Source of the DNA: Mytilus edulis
Taxonomy: Eukaryota; Mollusca; Bivalvia; Mytilida; Mytilidae
Direction: 5' to 3'
NCBI RefSeq assembly: GCF_963676685.1
Contig: NC_092345.1
Span: forward strand, 80,603,592 to 80,667,591
Length of the DNA: 64,000 nucleotides
Positions 47,669 to 59,999 of the stretch are shown here, one piece after another. Each line of letters starts with the position of its first letter. Position 1 is the stretch's first letter. Below the pieces are notes generated by a model. It did not search any database and was not told the DNA's origin. It saw only the letters and a list, made by a program, of their open reading frames with translations. The translations under genes were made by a program, and so were the position numbers.

Positions 47669-48298
47669 GTAGAATCTGCATGTCAACTTTCGTTGTTAGC
47701 CAGGTAAAAATTATGGAGATTATTATTTATACCCATAAATTTATACATTTTGTCAACTTTTTGCAAATTTCAGCATCTATTTATGCTTAAAAAAAATCTT
47801 ATTTCAACTGGTTTTGTCATGTCAATTGTAAAATCAGGCATATTAACAAAAAAATGCAGAGCTTTTTGTTTATAATTAATTCCAAATACTTTGTGAAAAG
47901 TCATGCTACAATAAAAACAAAATCTTTACCAAAAATATGGTTATCATTTGAAATTTCATTGATAAAATGTCTCTTCTTATTATTACATGTATTACTTTAT
48001 TTGAACTAAAAAAGGAAAGATAAAACATTTGGTGGTAAAAATAGAAATACATGTGCAACATATTTGATCTTGCACTTCAGAAAATAATGAAATATTTTCT
48101 ACCATGTCACATATTACATGTGGTGAGACTTTAATAAAATATTGAATCTGTATGATAAGATCATAAAATATACAATTTACAATTGCCCTAGATTTATTAA
48201 ACTTGAGTGAAGTGTGAATTGTAAATATCCTCAGTATGAAATAACGATTTGTTTTTTAGTTTCTAATGATGCATAATACATACAATGTTGAAAATACA

Positions 48299-48434
48299 CA
48301 GTGGCGGATCCAGCCATTTCAAAAAGGGGGGTTCCCAACCCAGAGTAAAGGGGGGTGCCAACTATATGCTCCCATTCAAATGCATTGATCGGCAAAAAAA
48401 AAGGGGTGTTCCAACCCCCAGAACCCCCCGATAC
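48299..48434. repeat. GGCGGATCCAG-type miniature element
   Basis: CAGTGGCGGATCCAGCCATT, then several GGGG-rich words, ending CCCCCAGAACCCCCCG. This word is widespread in animal miniature elements. The ends are weakly inverted (GGGGGG...CCCCCC). Confidence 0.55.
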
Positions 48435-48813
48435 ATATGATTCTACTGCACTTATTATGTCACTCTATCATGAAGATGCTCACACTACAAAATATAATGC
48501 AGTAATTTCTCTGCAATTCAAAGAAATTTAGAAATGTTAATAAATATCTGAGATTCTTAATTCTCTTTCCACTAATTAAGGATGAAATGAAAACTAAAGG
48601 ATCTAATAGCCTTTTCATTCAGCTTACAAATATTTTATCTGATTAAATATGTACCAAGTCTATTTGCCAATAACTGATTTTATTCTATTATCACACACTT
48701 TTAACCCAATTTTAGACTGGTTCTGAACAAGACCAAATTAGTTGATACCCATGCAAAGCATAATAAGTTGGCAGTGATATCTTGACAGTTTTCACAATTT
48801 TTATGAAAAATCC

Positions 48814-49012
48814 TGTGGATTCATTTATTTTCGTGGGCACCAATTTTCCTGGATTGTGGAAAGCTTGCATATTCATGGATATTTTACTTCGTGGTTTTGA
48901 TAAAGTCTGCATACATTCCTTCAGAATATTTGTATTTTGTTGAACATTTAAATTAGAGGTTTTCCTGTATCCACGAAAATTGGTATCCAACACGAATATT
49001 AGTGAATCCACA
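48814..49012. mobile_element. MITE, TGTGGATTCA family, copy 1
   Basis: TGTGGATTCATTTATTTTCG at the left and, reversed, TGTGGATTCACTAATATTCG at the right. Interior CATATTCATGGATATTT is shared with copy 2 (49925-50111). It lies just beyond the coactosin-like gene. Confidence 0.8.
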
Positions 49013-49435
49013 ATAACTTCATTATAAAATGTTATTAAAAGATTTGAAAAACTTAAAACAAAGCACACATTACATATACATGTATATGAATTTGCTCTTT
49101 CTATTAGCTCTTCATTGTCAATGAGAATTTCTGTCACTCCTTAGGGAAATACCCGAACAACTATATCTCCAATTACAAAATCAATTATGGAATTGGCAAA
49201 CAGACTATTCAAACTTGAATACATATAAATAGGAAAATCACAGAATAAAAATATCACTTATATTGTAAGTTTCACACAAATAAACTTAGTTAACAATATG
49301 TAGGGACTATTCCAGAGTTAACTATTAAGGTCCTTGGGAACACTTGATTTATGATCACACCACCAACAACACTATAAGTGCCTTAATAAACACAAAAAAT
49401 GGAACTTTCCAAATATCTGTATATAGATATTTGTA

Positions 49436-49441
49436 TTTATT
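49436..49441 (-). promoter_or_regulatory. candidate poly(A) signal, coactosin-like gene
   Basis: AATAAA on the gene strand about 400 bases beyond the stop codon. Other candidates are not excluded. Confidence 0.3.
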
Positions 49442-49839
49442 GTTTATATCCAAAAACTAGTGTCTAAATTTAGAGGAATGTTCCAAAATTGATTGTTGAA
49501 CTTATTTTTCCTTTTAATTTTCTAAGAATTAATTTATAAAATAAGAAAATTATATCATTGGGGCTGAAGATCTTAATAAAGTGTCTCAAGCTTTAATTCT
49601 GGAACAGCTTTTAACTTTTTAAGTACAATTATTATTATAACAAAAACATGGCAAGAAATATGACTGCATCAATCACTCTGTTATGGATGGTAAAGAAGAG
49701 CATACATCTCTTTTAAAAGCTTATGTAACTGTATCTGTGGTTTATTACTGTCATGGTTTAACTCTTGGATTTTTTCTGTCATGTAAAAACTATTCATACT
49801 GCAATTAACATGAGCTTTGTTAGTTTCTTTATCAGATGG

Positions 49840-49878
49840 TTATTTTACATGAGACCTGGTTCCTGATGCTGAAGTTAT
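49840..49878 (-). CDS. coactosin-like gene, terminal exon
   Basis: 39 coding nt: ITSASGTRSHVK and TAA. It follows a very strong polypyrimidine tract (T15 then GTAG). The short peptide has no family match I know. The phase (0) fits exon 4. Confidence 0.7.
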   Translation of the reverse strand: MTSASGTRSHVK

Positions 49879-52800
49879 CTACAAAAAAAAAAAAAAACAT
49901 CATTAATAGTGGAAAAGTCTATACTGTGGATTCATTTATTTTCTTGGGTATCAATTTTCATGAATTGCCGAAATTTTGCATATTCATGGATATTTGATTT
50001 TATGGTTTTGCCATATACAAAGCCTATTGAAAATATGTTATTAGTTGAACATTTGAATTTGTGGTTCACCTGTACCCACAAAACCCATAAGAATATAATA
50101 ATGAATCCACAGTATACAGAATTGTCTTTTGTTTTTTATGCAGATGAGTTGAAGTCTAAATGAGGAAATCATCACATTCTCTTTTATTCTAATTATCTGC
50201 TATACTTAAAGAAAAATATAGTTATCTTTTGCAGTCATTATAACCCAGGAAAAGAAATCAAAATTACTGGGAATTTGAGGACATACTTAAGTTTTAGTTT
50301 AAATTGTTAAAACCATTTGGATACCAACACATTAAATAATAGCAACAACTCAAAAAAGATTAATCAATGTCCTGTACATGTTTTTTTGGAAGGTTAAGTC
50401 AACTAATTAGTTCTTTTTAGCAAATTTTTTGAAGATGGCCCTGTTTTAATGTATGATATAGACCCGATGATGATTAAAATATAAAAATATATGCATTTAC
50501 ATGGCCCTTTTTAAATTTTGTTGATTGCAGATAACTAAGTTTTAGAGTTTTGTTGAGTGCTGATAACCCAGTTTTGAGTTTTATTGAGTGCTGATAACCA
50601 AGTTTTAAGGTTTTTTTAGTGCCAATTACTAATTTTTACAGTTTTGTTTAGTGCCAACAACCAAGTTTTTAGTTTTGTTGAGTGCTGATAACCCAGTTTT
50701 GAGTTTTATTGAGTGCTGACAACCAAGTTTTAATGGTTTTATTGAGTGCCAATTACCAAGTTTTAGTTTTGTCGAGTGCTAATAACCCAGTTTTGAGTTT
50801 TATTGAGTGCTGATAACTAAGTTTTATTGAGTGTTGATAACCAAGTTTTGTTGAGTGTTGATCACCAAGTTTTGATTTTCTTACCTTATCCATTACAATT
50901 CTTTCAGATATATCTGATTGTTCTGTAGCAAACAAACTAACATGGTAAGGACTAAAAGTTTTCTCTATAACACCTTTGTTTGTTGATACTTTAGCCTTCC
51001 TCATAGGTTTTAATTTACCACCAATCCTGTAAAAAAAAGCAATCAAAATTATTACTGTACTTATACTGTAATCTCAATTATGATACAAATCAAGTTCCAG
51101 TGTCCCCCACATTGCACATATTTTGTCTATCCAAGGTATAAGGGCAATAACTAAAAAAAAACATTTTTTTGTTCTTTCAAACATTTCATAAATATCTTAG
51201 AGAGATGAAGGCTTCTCAGCAAATACAATGCATACCTGTAGCCAGGGGGGTTCGTCCGAACCCCCCTTGAAAACAAATAAGCACTGTTAAAGTGAACGTT
51301 CGGTTAGAATTGTGACTGTTAAAGTTGATTTCGTGAGTCCAAATAACCCCCCTTTGAAAATTCCTGGCTACGGGCCTGTAATGCAATTTCAATTATAATT
51401 AATTTTGCCCTCAGGTCTGATATTGGTTTCTTGTGGTGATACAGCATGCAATACAGATTTTGCCATGTATTATTCTATATGTATACACTTTGGTCTTACA
51501 ATGGATGTAATGTCAATACTCAACTGTACTACATGTATATAACAAGGACTACCTATGTATAAAACTTGATTGTAACAGTGAAACCTACCACTGAATATAT
51601 GTAAACTTGAATGTAACAGTGGAACCTATCATTGAATATATGTAAACTTGACTGTAACAGTGAAACCTACCACTGAATATATGTAAACTTGATTGTGACA
51701 GTGAAAACTACCACTGACTATATGTAAACTTGATTGTGACAGTGAAACCTACCACTGAATATATGTAAACTTGGATTGTAACAGTAAAACCTATCACTGA
51801 ATATATGTAAACTTGATAGTAACAGTAAAACCTACCACTGAATATATGTAAACTTGACTGTAACAGTGAAACCTAATTGTACCATTTAATATATGTAAAC
51901 TTGATTGAAACAGTAAAACCTGGTACTGAATATATGTAAACTTGACTGTCACAAGGAAACCTACCACTGAATATATGCAAACTTGACTGTAACAGTGAAA
52001 CCTACCACTGAATATATGTAAACTTGACTGATACAGTTAAACCTACCACTGAATATATGTAAACTTGACTGTCACAGTAAAACCTATCACTGAATATATA
52101 TATAAACTTGAATGTAACAGTGAAACCTACCACTGAATATATGTAAACTTGACTGATACAGTTAAACCTACCACTGAATATATGTAAACTTGACTGTCAC
52201 AGTAAAACCTATCACTGAATATATGTAAACTTGATTGTGACAGTGAAACCTACCACTGAATATATGTAAACTTGATTGTGACAGTAAAACCTACCACTGA
52301 ATATATGTAAACTTGATTGTAATAGTGAAACCTACCACTGAATATATGTAAATTTGACTGTAACAGTGAAACCTACCACTGAATATATGTAAACTTGAAT
52401 GTAACAGTGAAACCTACCACTGAATATATGTAAACTTGACTGTAACAATATCATCTACTTTATCTGTAGTCCTATATAATCCATACATTGCTGAATCATC
52501 ACATAAGTGGGACTTCATTTCATCAATGTTTCCTGTCCCTGTAGACTCTAGTACTATTGGAGATTTAGGGTCACCACCTTCATACTGAGCCAACATCCAT
52601 GTGGTGTCATTGCCGTCTGCCTTTACATCATGAACGGCAGTAAGTACTTCAGGGGCTATTTGTATTTCTGCCCCACCTGTAGCAATTCCTGGCCCACTTT
52701 TAGTTGCAGGACCTCTCTTTGGAAGCTGAGTTTGTGTAAAACCTCTTTGTTGCATACCAGATGTGACAGTTTCTATTACTTTTGATTTTTTACCAGTATT

Positions 52801-55800
52801 TTCTTCTAACTGGAAAAAAAAAATCATACATGTTTAAAGATTTATTGATTTTGAAGACAATTTTTCATCATGTTTATGTTCAATGACACAGTTTCTTTGA
52901 ATATCATTTGTATTTCTTTAAACTTAGTAATTTCTGATGAGATAACATTTTACAGAGTCAATAATGGCTTGGAAAACTATGGGTAACATTTTAACAGAAA
53001 AAATTGTTATATATGTCACCAAATTGTCATGTTGTTATTAATTCAAAAAAATATATAAAAATGATAAAAGGAAATACCAAAAATAACAGACAGTAAAAGA
53101 GATCACAACAACACCCGAATCCTCTGAATAAAATATATATGTTCCTGACCGTATGAGTATTTGGACCGTACGCATACTTTTCCAAAATACTCATATGGTC
53201 GGACCGTACGCATAGAAGTTGGTCAAGTTTATTAGATACAAATGCATATAACAGATCAACATAACTTAACTCTCAAATTAATATAAAATAGTTCAATTTT
53301 AATTGAAATAAAAACTTTATATTTTAACTTTTTTTTAAATTCACCCTTATTGTAATTTAAAATCTGTTAATCTCTACTTGTATTTAGCATGTCGATCTGA
53401 AATACATTAATTAATTGAATTTTGATCACTGAAATTGTAGAAATCAAAGTAAACATAATGTGGGAGGACAATTGTTTAAGAATATTTAGCAACTTTACAA
53501 AAAAATGCAAATGCAAAGGAACATGCATGAACTGCAAACATGATAATATAAAAAATATTAAGAAACTTGTGTCACCTTGGGCGAGAGTACCAAAATAGGA
53601 TTCAGATATACAATTAAACAAATATTAAATTTCAATTGTTCGTTTGTTTATTTTATCCATCTAATTGTAATAATAACAGTTTGTAAAACTAAAAAGAAAG
53701 ATTGTGATAAATGTTTGTTTAAATTTAACCCATATGATCCAATAACATGTATAATCAGCTTGTACTGGACCATACGTGTACGGTCCAAATACTCATAGGG
53801 TCTGGAACATATATACAAACAAAGATAAACTATCAGAACACCACAGGGTCTAGTTTCTCTGACATGGTACACGAAAAAAAAAAGAGTGTGGTTAAGCCAG
53901 TTTCATCTACGTACAGAAACTGTTTTTTGCTTATCTGGACCAAAGGTAAAACATGCAATAACAAATCACTATTTATGTCTAAAATGGGCAAAGACACATC
54001 AAAACAAGATTTGATTTAATAACACCTTTAGATATTGGATGATATTTTAGCTCTCAATAATGACGACTTCAGTGTGTTCACTGTCATTAAAGAGATTTAT
54101 CCTGTTGAACTAACTTCAAATAAATGTAATACTAACAATGAATACTGCCCTTTCTGGATCTTGATATATATGTATATTTATATAACGGGAAGCTTATTAC
54201 TAAAATTTATAATAAAGGAGATGATTTTCCCCCCTTCATTTAAATTATCTGTTTTCAGATGTTGATGTTCCCTGGGCACACATACATAATATATATATAT
54301 TTTAAAACCAGTTGTTGGCACGATATGGGTTATGTTCCTCTCCTATAATTTATGATAACATAATACTAAACTCCTAACAGGAAGGATTGATTATCATATA
54401 ATGAAGACATAATCTGTTGATCAGTTTAATAAAGGTCTGGACTAGTATGACAGTAGCTGTTAGCAGTCATTTGATTATTGTTATTTTGCTTAGTTTCTTC
54501 TGTTACCTTTTCTTTCATTAGATTCAGACTTCTTAAAACTAAGTTTTACTGTGCATATTACTGTGTGTTTGTTTACTCTACATTGGCTTTAGGTAAAAGG
54601 GGTGGTTAAGAACTCACAAACACGTCTCATAAGCCACATCTGTCCCAAGTCAGGAACCTCAAGTCTAGCCTAGAATGCTAAAGTCTAAAAAAAATCATTG
54701 AAGCAAGACAAACACCTACACATTTCAGCATACTATCTCTTATGACATTTTAAGTTTCAGCAATATATGCCACATACTCTGACCAAATTGATCTTTAACA
54801 TAATCTGTATCTTTATTTAAAGGGTTAACAGTTCTACCAAAAGAGTCAAAAAATGTTAAAAGTTTCTTTAAAATTAAGTAATGGCTCAGTCAAACTCAAT
54901 TCTTGTTAACATTGATGGAACCATGAAAGAAGAAGACACAGGGCCAAATAATCATTAATGAAAGCTAAGTGTAAATGTAAACTGTACCAAGTAAACTATG
55001 CAAAGGGTTCAAAGTCCAAAAAACCATGACTGAGGGAATGGAGCTAAACAATAATCAATGGATATAAGGTGTGCAAATATTAATACAAGTGCATACCAAA
55101 TATAGTTGACTTACCATTTGTAGTTCCCCTTAAACTGACCTAAATGTAATTTATAAATCATGTAAATACTTGTACAAATTAAAAAAAAAGTCAAAATGTC
55201 TTCAAGGTTCTTGGAGGTTAGTGCATGCTTAAAAGCAGTTTTATACGTGTGCAAAAATGAGTCCTATTTCAGATTTTCAAGAAATTGTATTGAATATAAA
55301 AAAAAAAGAAGATCCATATACATATTTTTCTGGAGAAATAAATATTGGTGGGATAGGTTTATAGTTGCATTTAAAAAGCATTCAAAACATGCATTGTGTA
55401 CTTCAAATTGTGATTACTCAATAATGTATTTACAGTATTGTTTCAAATGATATATTATTGCTGAGAACTTTCAAGATTAAATGATATGAAATATTAGGGT
55501 ATCACCAGACAAATTCTTGATGTATAAATCAGTTAGGTTTGGATGTAACCCTATTAAATAATAAGTTTGCAAGTCGAAGGCTTCACCACAATGCAGGTAT
55601 TTTGTCAAATCCAAAGCTTTTCTTACTTTACACATTGAGAGACTAATTGATTTCTACAGTAACTCTTTGACTCTTTGTTTATGTTTTTAAATCTGTGGAC
55701 ATATTCCTAGGGAATGGTGATTTACCTGCTGTAATATTTTATCTTTATCAAAGTCTTCTTTACTACTCGTCTCTATAAACAGATGGTAAGGACTGAGTTT

Positions 55801-57466
55801 TTCTTCCACACTTCCATGAACTACACCAAACCTTCCTTTCTTTACATATGAAACTTTATCTCCTACCCTACAAAATATACAATTTGATATTAGAACATGA
55901 ACAATTTGTTTTTACATATTTTTTCCCCTGTTATATTAGATTAAAATGCAACCATCCATACCAGCATTTCCTAGAAAGATTTACATAACAAGACAGATAA
56001 ATTTGTACTTATTGCACTGATTTATTGCAATTTGAATGATTGAACTGAAGGGAGACATGCAGTGACCTATAGTTGTTCATTTCTGTGTCATTTGGTGATT
56101 TTGGACTCTTGTGGAGAGTTGTCTCATTGGCAATCATACCACGTTCTTTTCTATATATACAATTTATTAACCTTTTATTTCAATTATTTCAGATTATTTT
56201 AGAAAAAGAAGTTTATTGATTTCTTTTTAAGTAAGCACTGAAAAGATAATGCCAAATTTTAGATATACTTGTTTTATATTGGAAATTGTAATATTATGTA
56301 AATGTTTTATAAGAGGTGAGACTCAAATAAAATATTGTATTGTCTTGTCTTGTCTTGTCTGTATACATTGTCACTTTTAAAATAACATCCCTAGTAAATG
56401 TTAAATTTCTTTAATTTCAAGGACCACATTTTTGAAATGAAGTCAAATTTCACTCAATCATGTTACAAGGGTCAATCAATGAACTGAAGATACCCTTTTG
56501 GACATTTGCAGATTGGCAATAGTGATCTCTTATAGTTACCTCATGAGACTTAACAAATAATAAAAGCACAGGTGAGAATCATCATAAGGGAATAGGTGAT
56601 ATATTAAAATGGTATCATTAAAACTGACTTAACAGCTTCAATATTTTAACAGGTGTTTTTTTCTTAGCAGTAAGCTACATACATGTAATAACTTGACAGG
56701 TATGATTTACCTACAACATATAGGTACAGTATGTGTGTATGTCCACAGGACAATCAATGATTCAAATCTAATTAATTTTTCTTTAAATTGAAAAAAAAGC
56801 CTTTTTTAAACACATGTACATGTACATATATTGTGAAATTTCCAAAATCACAAAACCGATATTCAAACTCATAAGTGGAAGACTGATGAAACCATGGCAA
56901 AACATAGTTGTACACAATCCATGGTGATAGCCTATCTTACAAATTTCAAAAATAATTTCAGGTGTACAGTTAATTTCATAACTTATATACTGTAAATTTA
57001 GAAATTATTGTGAGTTTTTTTTTATAAAGCGAATAATGCAATTTGGAAAATATTGCACTAATAAGAACTTACACTTTGATATCTGATACCTATATCAGTA
57101 TTTTCCATAAAATTTAGCATTTTTGTCCATTTTTATAAAAATCTTAATAATAGATGCACACAACAATTTCTGAATTTACAGTATAAGGCTCAAAAGAGAT
57201 ACTTACCAATGAAAATAAACAAATTTAACAGTTGTTGACATATCAAAAGTGCTTTCATATCTGGCTAATGCATACATCATCTGTGTGTCATCAAAGAGTT
57301 CTGGCATATCTGACACATCCTCTCCTACTTTTAAAACAGTGAGTCTATTTGGGTCATTTTCTATATGGCCCACAACAATATAATTTTCTGGACAATTATC
57401 ATCCCTAATAGACTTGATGCCTTCATCAAATGATACTTGATCGTCAAATTCAGCTGATGTACTCAT
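49840..57466 (-). CDS. tandem coactosin-like ADF-H protein, 5 exons, 324 aa
   Basis: Two ADF-homology domains of coactosin type (residues about 5-134 and 182-312) are joined by a Gly/Pro/Lys-rich linker, with a short tail SASGTRSHVK. Coactosin-family ADF-H domains bind F-actin and oppose capping without severing. Each domain shows YxxxKFxYxxW (VKFVYFHW, VKFTYIQW), then a basic K-R-K stretch and KLSPYHLFIE / TFSPYHVSLF. The exons sum to 975 nt and all junctions are in phase. The second and fourth exons are both 142 nt and both begin within the Trp codon, so the domain pair arose by gene-internal duplication. Vertebrate coactosin-like protein has one such domain. Twinfilin and drebrin-like proteins are the alternatives, but the W-basic-SPYH pattern fits coactosin better. 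An acceptor 15 bases before the ATG shows a 5' UTR exon upstream. Confidence 0.88.
49925..50111. mobile_element. MITE, TGTGGATTCA family, copy 2
   Basis: TATACTGTGGATTCATTTAT on the left and ATGAATCCACAGTATA on the right are inverted. 187 bp, same orientation as copy 1. It lies in the last intron of the coactosin-like gene. Confidence 0.82.
50516..50877. repeat. about 30-bp minisatellite beside exon 4 donor
   Basis: About 12 imperfect copies of TTTTATTGAGTGCTGATAAC followed by CAAG/CCAG. The array ends seven bases from the GTAAGA donor at 50884. Confidence 0.85.
50885..51026 (-). CDS. coactosin-like gene, fourth coding exon
   Basis: 142 nt, residues 265-312. IGGKLKPMRKAKVSTNKG, then KTFSPYHVSLFA. 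Completes domain 2 with the same length and phase as the second coding exon. Donor AAG|GTAAGA. Confidence 0.9.
51233..51379. mobile_element. GTAGCCAGG-type miniature element, 147 bp
   Basis: ACCTGTAGCCAGGGGGGTT at the left and AACCCCCC...CCTGGCTACGGGCCTGT at the right are inverted. A 6-bp AATGCA flanks both ends (51227-51232, 51380-51385). It lies in the intron after the third coding exon. Confidence 0.72.
51553..52447. repeat. 41-bp minisatellite derived from exon end and splice donor
   Basis: About 22 copies of a unit that on the gene strand reads GTTACAGTCAAGTTTACATA, then TATTCAGTG|GTAGGTTTCACT. The first copy in gene order is the real 3' end of the third coding exon and its donor; the rest lie in the intron. 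By eye, 13 intronic copies keep the exact donor CAGTGGTAGGT, one has GTAGTT, and the others have lost the GT (for example CAGTGATAGG). Confidence 0.93.
52418..52809 (-). CDS. coactosin-like gene, third coding exon
   Basis: 392 nt, residues 135-265. Linker (TQTQLPKRGPATKSGPG), then the first two thirds of ADF-H domain 2, ending VTVKFTYIQW at CAGTG|GTAGGT (phase 2). Its last 30 bases are the founder unit of the adjoining intronic minisatellite. Confidence 0.9.
53134..53816. mobile_element. TIR element, about 680 bp, no transposase
   Basis: The left TATATATGTTCCTGACCGTA and the reversed right TATATATGTTCCAGACCCTA both continue TGAGTATTTGGACCGTAC, giving TIRs of about 38 bp with two or three mismatches. 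A second inverted TCGGACCGTACGCATA lies just inside the left end. No coding content. It lies in the second intron of the coactosin-like gene. Confidence 0.78.
53817..55725 (-). other. intron, mostly unrecognised
   Basis: Contains a small fragment (about 54625-54665) of the CTGTCCCAAGTCAGGA family also seen at 10340. Otherwise no gene or repeat recognised. Confidence 0.4.
55726..55867 (-). CDS. coactosin-like gene, second coding exon
   Basis: 142 nt, residues 87-134. VGDKVSYVKKGRFGVVHG, then EEKLSPYHLFIETSS. Completes the first ADF-H domain. Acceptor TTTTGTAG, donor CAG|GTAAAT, phase 0. Confidence 0.9.
56030..56155 (+). repeat. copy of the GTCTCATTGGCA dispersed family
   Basis: Full order: 'gcagtgacctatagttgttcatttctgtg', CATTTGGTGATTTTGGACTC and GAGTTGTCTCATTGGCAATC. 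This copy is closest to what I take as the family consensus. Near 56322-56360 is a TCTTG microsatellite after GTGAGACTCAAATAAAATA, a LINE-like 3' tail. Confidence 0.65.
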
Positions 57467-57481
57467 TTTGTTTGGCTATTC
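57207..57481 (-). CDS. coactosin-like gene, exon with start codon
   Basis: Coding from the ATG at 57466 (260 nt, residues 1-87). The acceptor ATTATTAACAG precedes it, leaving a 15-base leader AATAGCCAAACAAAATG-type start. Ends KFVYFHW with CATTG|GTAAGT (phase 2). Confidence 0.88.
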
Positions 57482-59030
57482 CTGTTAATAATAAAAGAAA
57501 ACACATTTCCAAAAATTGTCCATCAAAATATATATTCTTACATTAAAAAAAAGTTCTATTTCTATTTCGTTTGATCTCAGGGTTAAGGAAATTTGTTCTG
57601 CCAAGGTCATATTAATGTAAAGGAAAAACCAACTGAAATTTTATGGAACAAAATAAATAAATGTATTCTATTACAATGATTTATTTGAACAATTTGAAGT
57701 TTGTAAGATACTTGAACTTCTATAACAAAACTGCCATTAAGAAAACTCATTATTACGTTAACAATTATCTCCCCTTACACTGAATTTACTCTACCTAAAT
57801 TAAAATTATGTGATGATTTTGAAAATATAATTGTTATTTTATTTTTCACATGCATGGAGCCTCTAGTAACGATAATTCAGATATATGCATCATTTAAATC
57901 ATTAGCAACAGTGGAAGGCATCTTTCATACTTAGTAAGATTGTGACCTGGTTTGATCTAAATCTACACAGACAGAATAAAATCAAGTCATTTAAGGAAAA
58001 TTACCCAAATAAGGATAAAATTTTTTTATTGCTCTCCATTTACATAGAAAAAACCTCTTTGTCTTTAAAAAATAACTTAAAATTGATCCACTTGATAATC
58101 ATATTTTTGAAGGTAACTGGGTAATTTTTTTTAATGCATTGCATAGGGAAGAGCAAATGTTAAAAACATTAAGGAAATTGTTAAAATATGAGTAACAAAA
58201 ATCATTAACTTCCAGAAAAGCTTCTTTTCTAATGCACTTGGTTCATCTGTATTCCTACATGTATTTTATGCTTTGGTATTAACTGAGTTATAACAAGAAA
58301 AAATTTGAAACAAGTAAAAACACTTTTTGGTGTGCAATTTTTCAGCATCGTCTAATTTTAAAATTACCTTCACAACTCACTCAGTTATCTAGGATAATGA
58401 ACCAATGCTATATGTGTATCATACAAATATTAATAATATTCAATCTCTTTTGTATTTCAATCTGTGTAGTGGAATGTTAAATATTTTTTATAAATATATG
58501 ACACCGTCAGACATAATTTATATTTTTATAATACTAGTCATGTAACTGTTATTTTTGTTAAATGCATTTTGCTAGATTTTAACATTTTCATATTTAAGCA
58601 TAGAGATTTAAAAACCCTACCTATATATCATAACAATGCTCTCATTACACCTGGAAGTACGCCCCTTCCTTCCCTATATAGACACTTCCTACGACTTGTT
58701 ACAACTGTAATTATATACATTCCTCAAGTGTGATGGTACTTTAACTAAATTGTCTATCTTTTCACAAGGGTCAGCTGTTTTGACCTTGCATAACTTAGTT
58801 ATAAGACAGTTATATTTAATGTGAATGTATTTAAAACTAAGTAAATACATGTAATTTGTTCAAATTTCATAATACATGTGTATACAATAAAAGATGTACA
58901 TGTACTGTAACAGATAGGTTAGGTAAGGCCCAAACATAGCCCCCCATGTCTAACTAAAATTTCAGATTAGTATAGTAGTCTATAGTATCACAATGAATCC
59001 TAGTAAAACAATGACAAGAGGTAAATATAA
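57482..59030 (-). other. upstream intron or promoter region, nothing recognised
   Basis: AT-rich, with no coding frame or repeat family recognised. A TATATAG at about 58674 is followed by little that looks like an exon. Confidence 0.4.
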
Positions 59031-59032
59031 AA

Positions 59033-59160
59033 ACAAGATGTGGTTTGATTGCCAATGAGACAGCAATCAACCAAAGTTCAAATGAAGAGGATGTTAGCAA
59101 TAATAGGCAACCTACAGCCTTCAACAATGAGAAAAATATATATTTTTGAAAAATGAGCAA
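59033..59160 (-). repeat. copy of the ATTGCCAATGAGAC family
   Basis: GTGGTTTGATTGCCAATGAG, then 'ggcaacctacagccttcaacaatgag', the reverse complement of the order at 56030 and 34480. Confidence 0.6.
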
Positions 59161-59999
59161 TCAATACTGTGTATAATATCAATTTCAATTTTCCAATGTA
59201 TTCAATGAAAAATTCAAAAAATGTTCACAGCCTGGAACTTATCATTATGTATGTACATATACATGTCATTTAGCATGTTATGATTGTGTCCTGAAAATAG
59301 ATCTTGTTACAATAAACTAATAACATTTCTGACTTGAATATTCAGTTTTTCTAAACCGTGCATTTTATACTTCATAGACCATAATTTGGTTCAAAACTTG
59401 AAATCCTGGCTCAGATTTTTTTCTAAATTTGGCCTATTTTTAGTGTAAGTGATAGCATTTCATTAGCAAAGTTCTACAAAAAGTTGCTGTATCTAGAACT
59501 AACTCATTCATGTCATACGTTCATTCATCATCTTGAAACGTTTTGTTTTGAAATAACGGACTTGATTTTTGGAGTCAAATAATGTTCTTACAGCATCTAC
59601 ATGTACAAAATGTACCCATTAACATATAAAATTATAACTTAAAAATCAGGAGGATCCTGTCATTCTTTCTCCTATAAGCATTCAATTGAGATTAAACGGT
59701 CTTATTTGTAGATCTTATTTTGCTGAACACTTTAGCTTTTACAATTTCTTCTATCTATTATCATGATTATAGTTTCTGTAAAAACTTAAAAAATAAGTTA
59801 AAGTAGACTAGTCTTTCAAGGGCAATGATCTCCCAATTGTTTTGTTCATTTTTACTATCAAAATTTCTCTTATTTTTTTTTGATATTTTTCAAGATAATC
59901 TAATACATTGTACCTAAAACTTTAAAATTTCGAAAAACAAGAGTGCACACACTGAAATGTTTCGTCTTCTTTACTTACCATTGATATCATATTATGGTG

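Noticed and set aside
48712..49137. 141-codon minus-strand frame
   Set aside because: It runs across a MITE (48814-49012) and shows no domain; a chance frame.
50753..50884. C-terminal extension KLGDQHSTKLGYQHS after the fourth coding exon
   Set aside because: This is read-through into the intronic minisatellite beyond a consensus GTAAGA donor.
58670..58690. TATA box (TATATAG) as the coactosin-like gene promoter
   Set aside because: No exon with a usable donor lies at the right distance downstream. The GTGTAA donor nearby would leave almost no exon.
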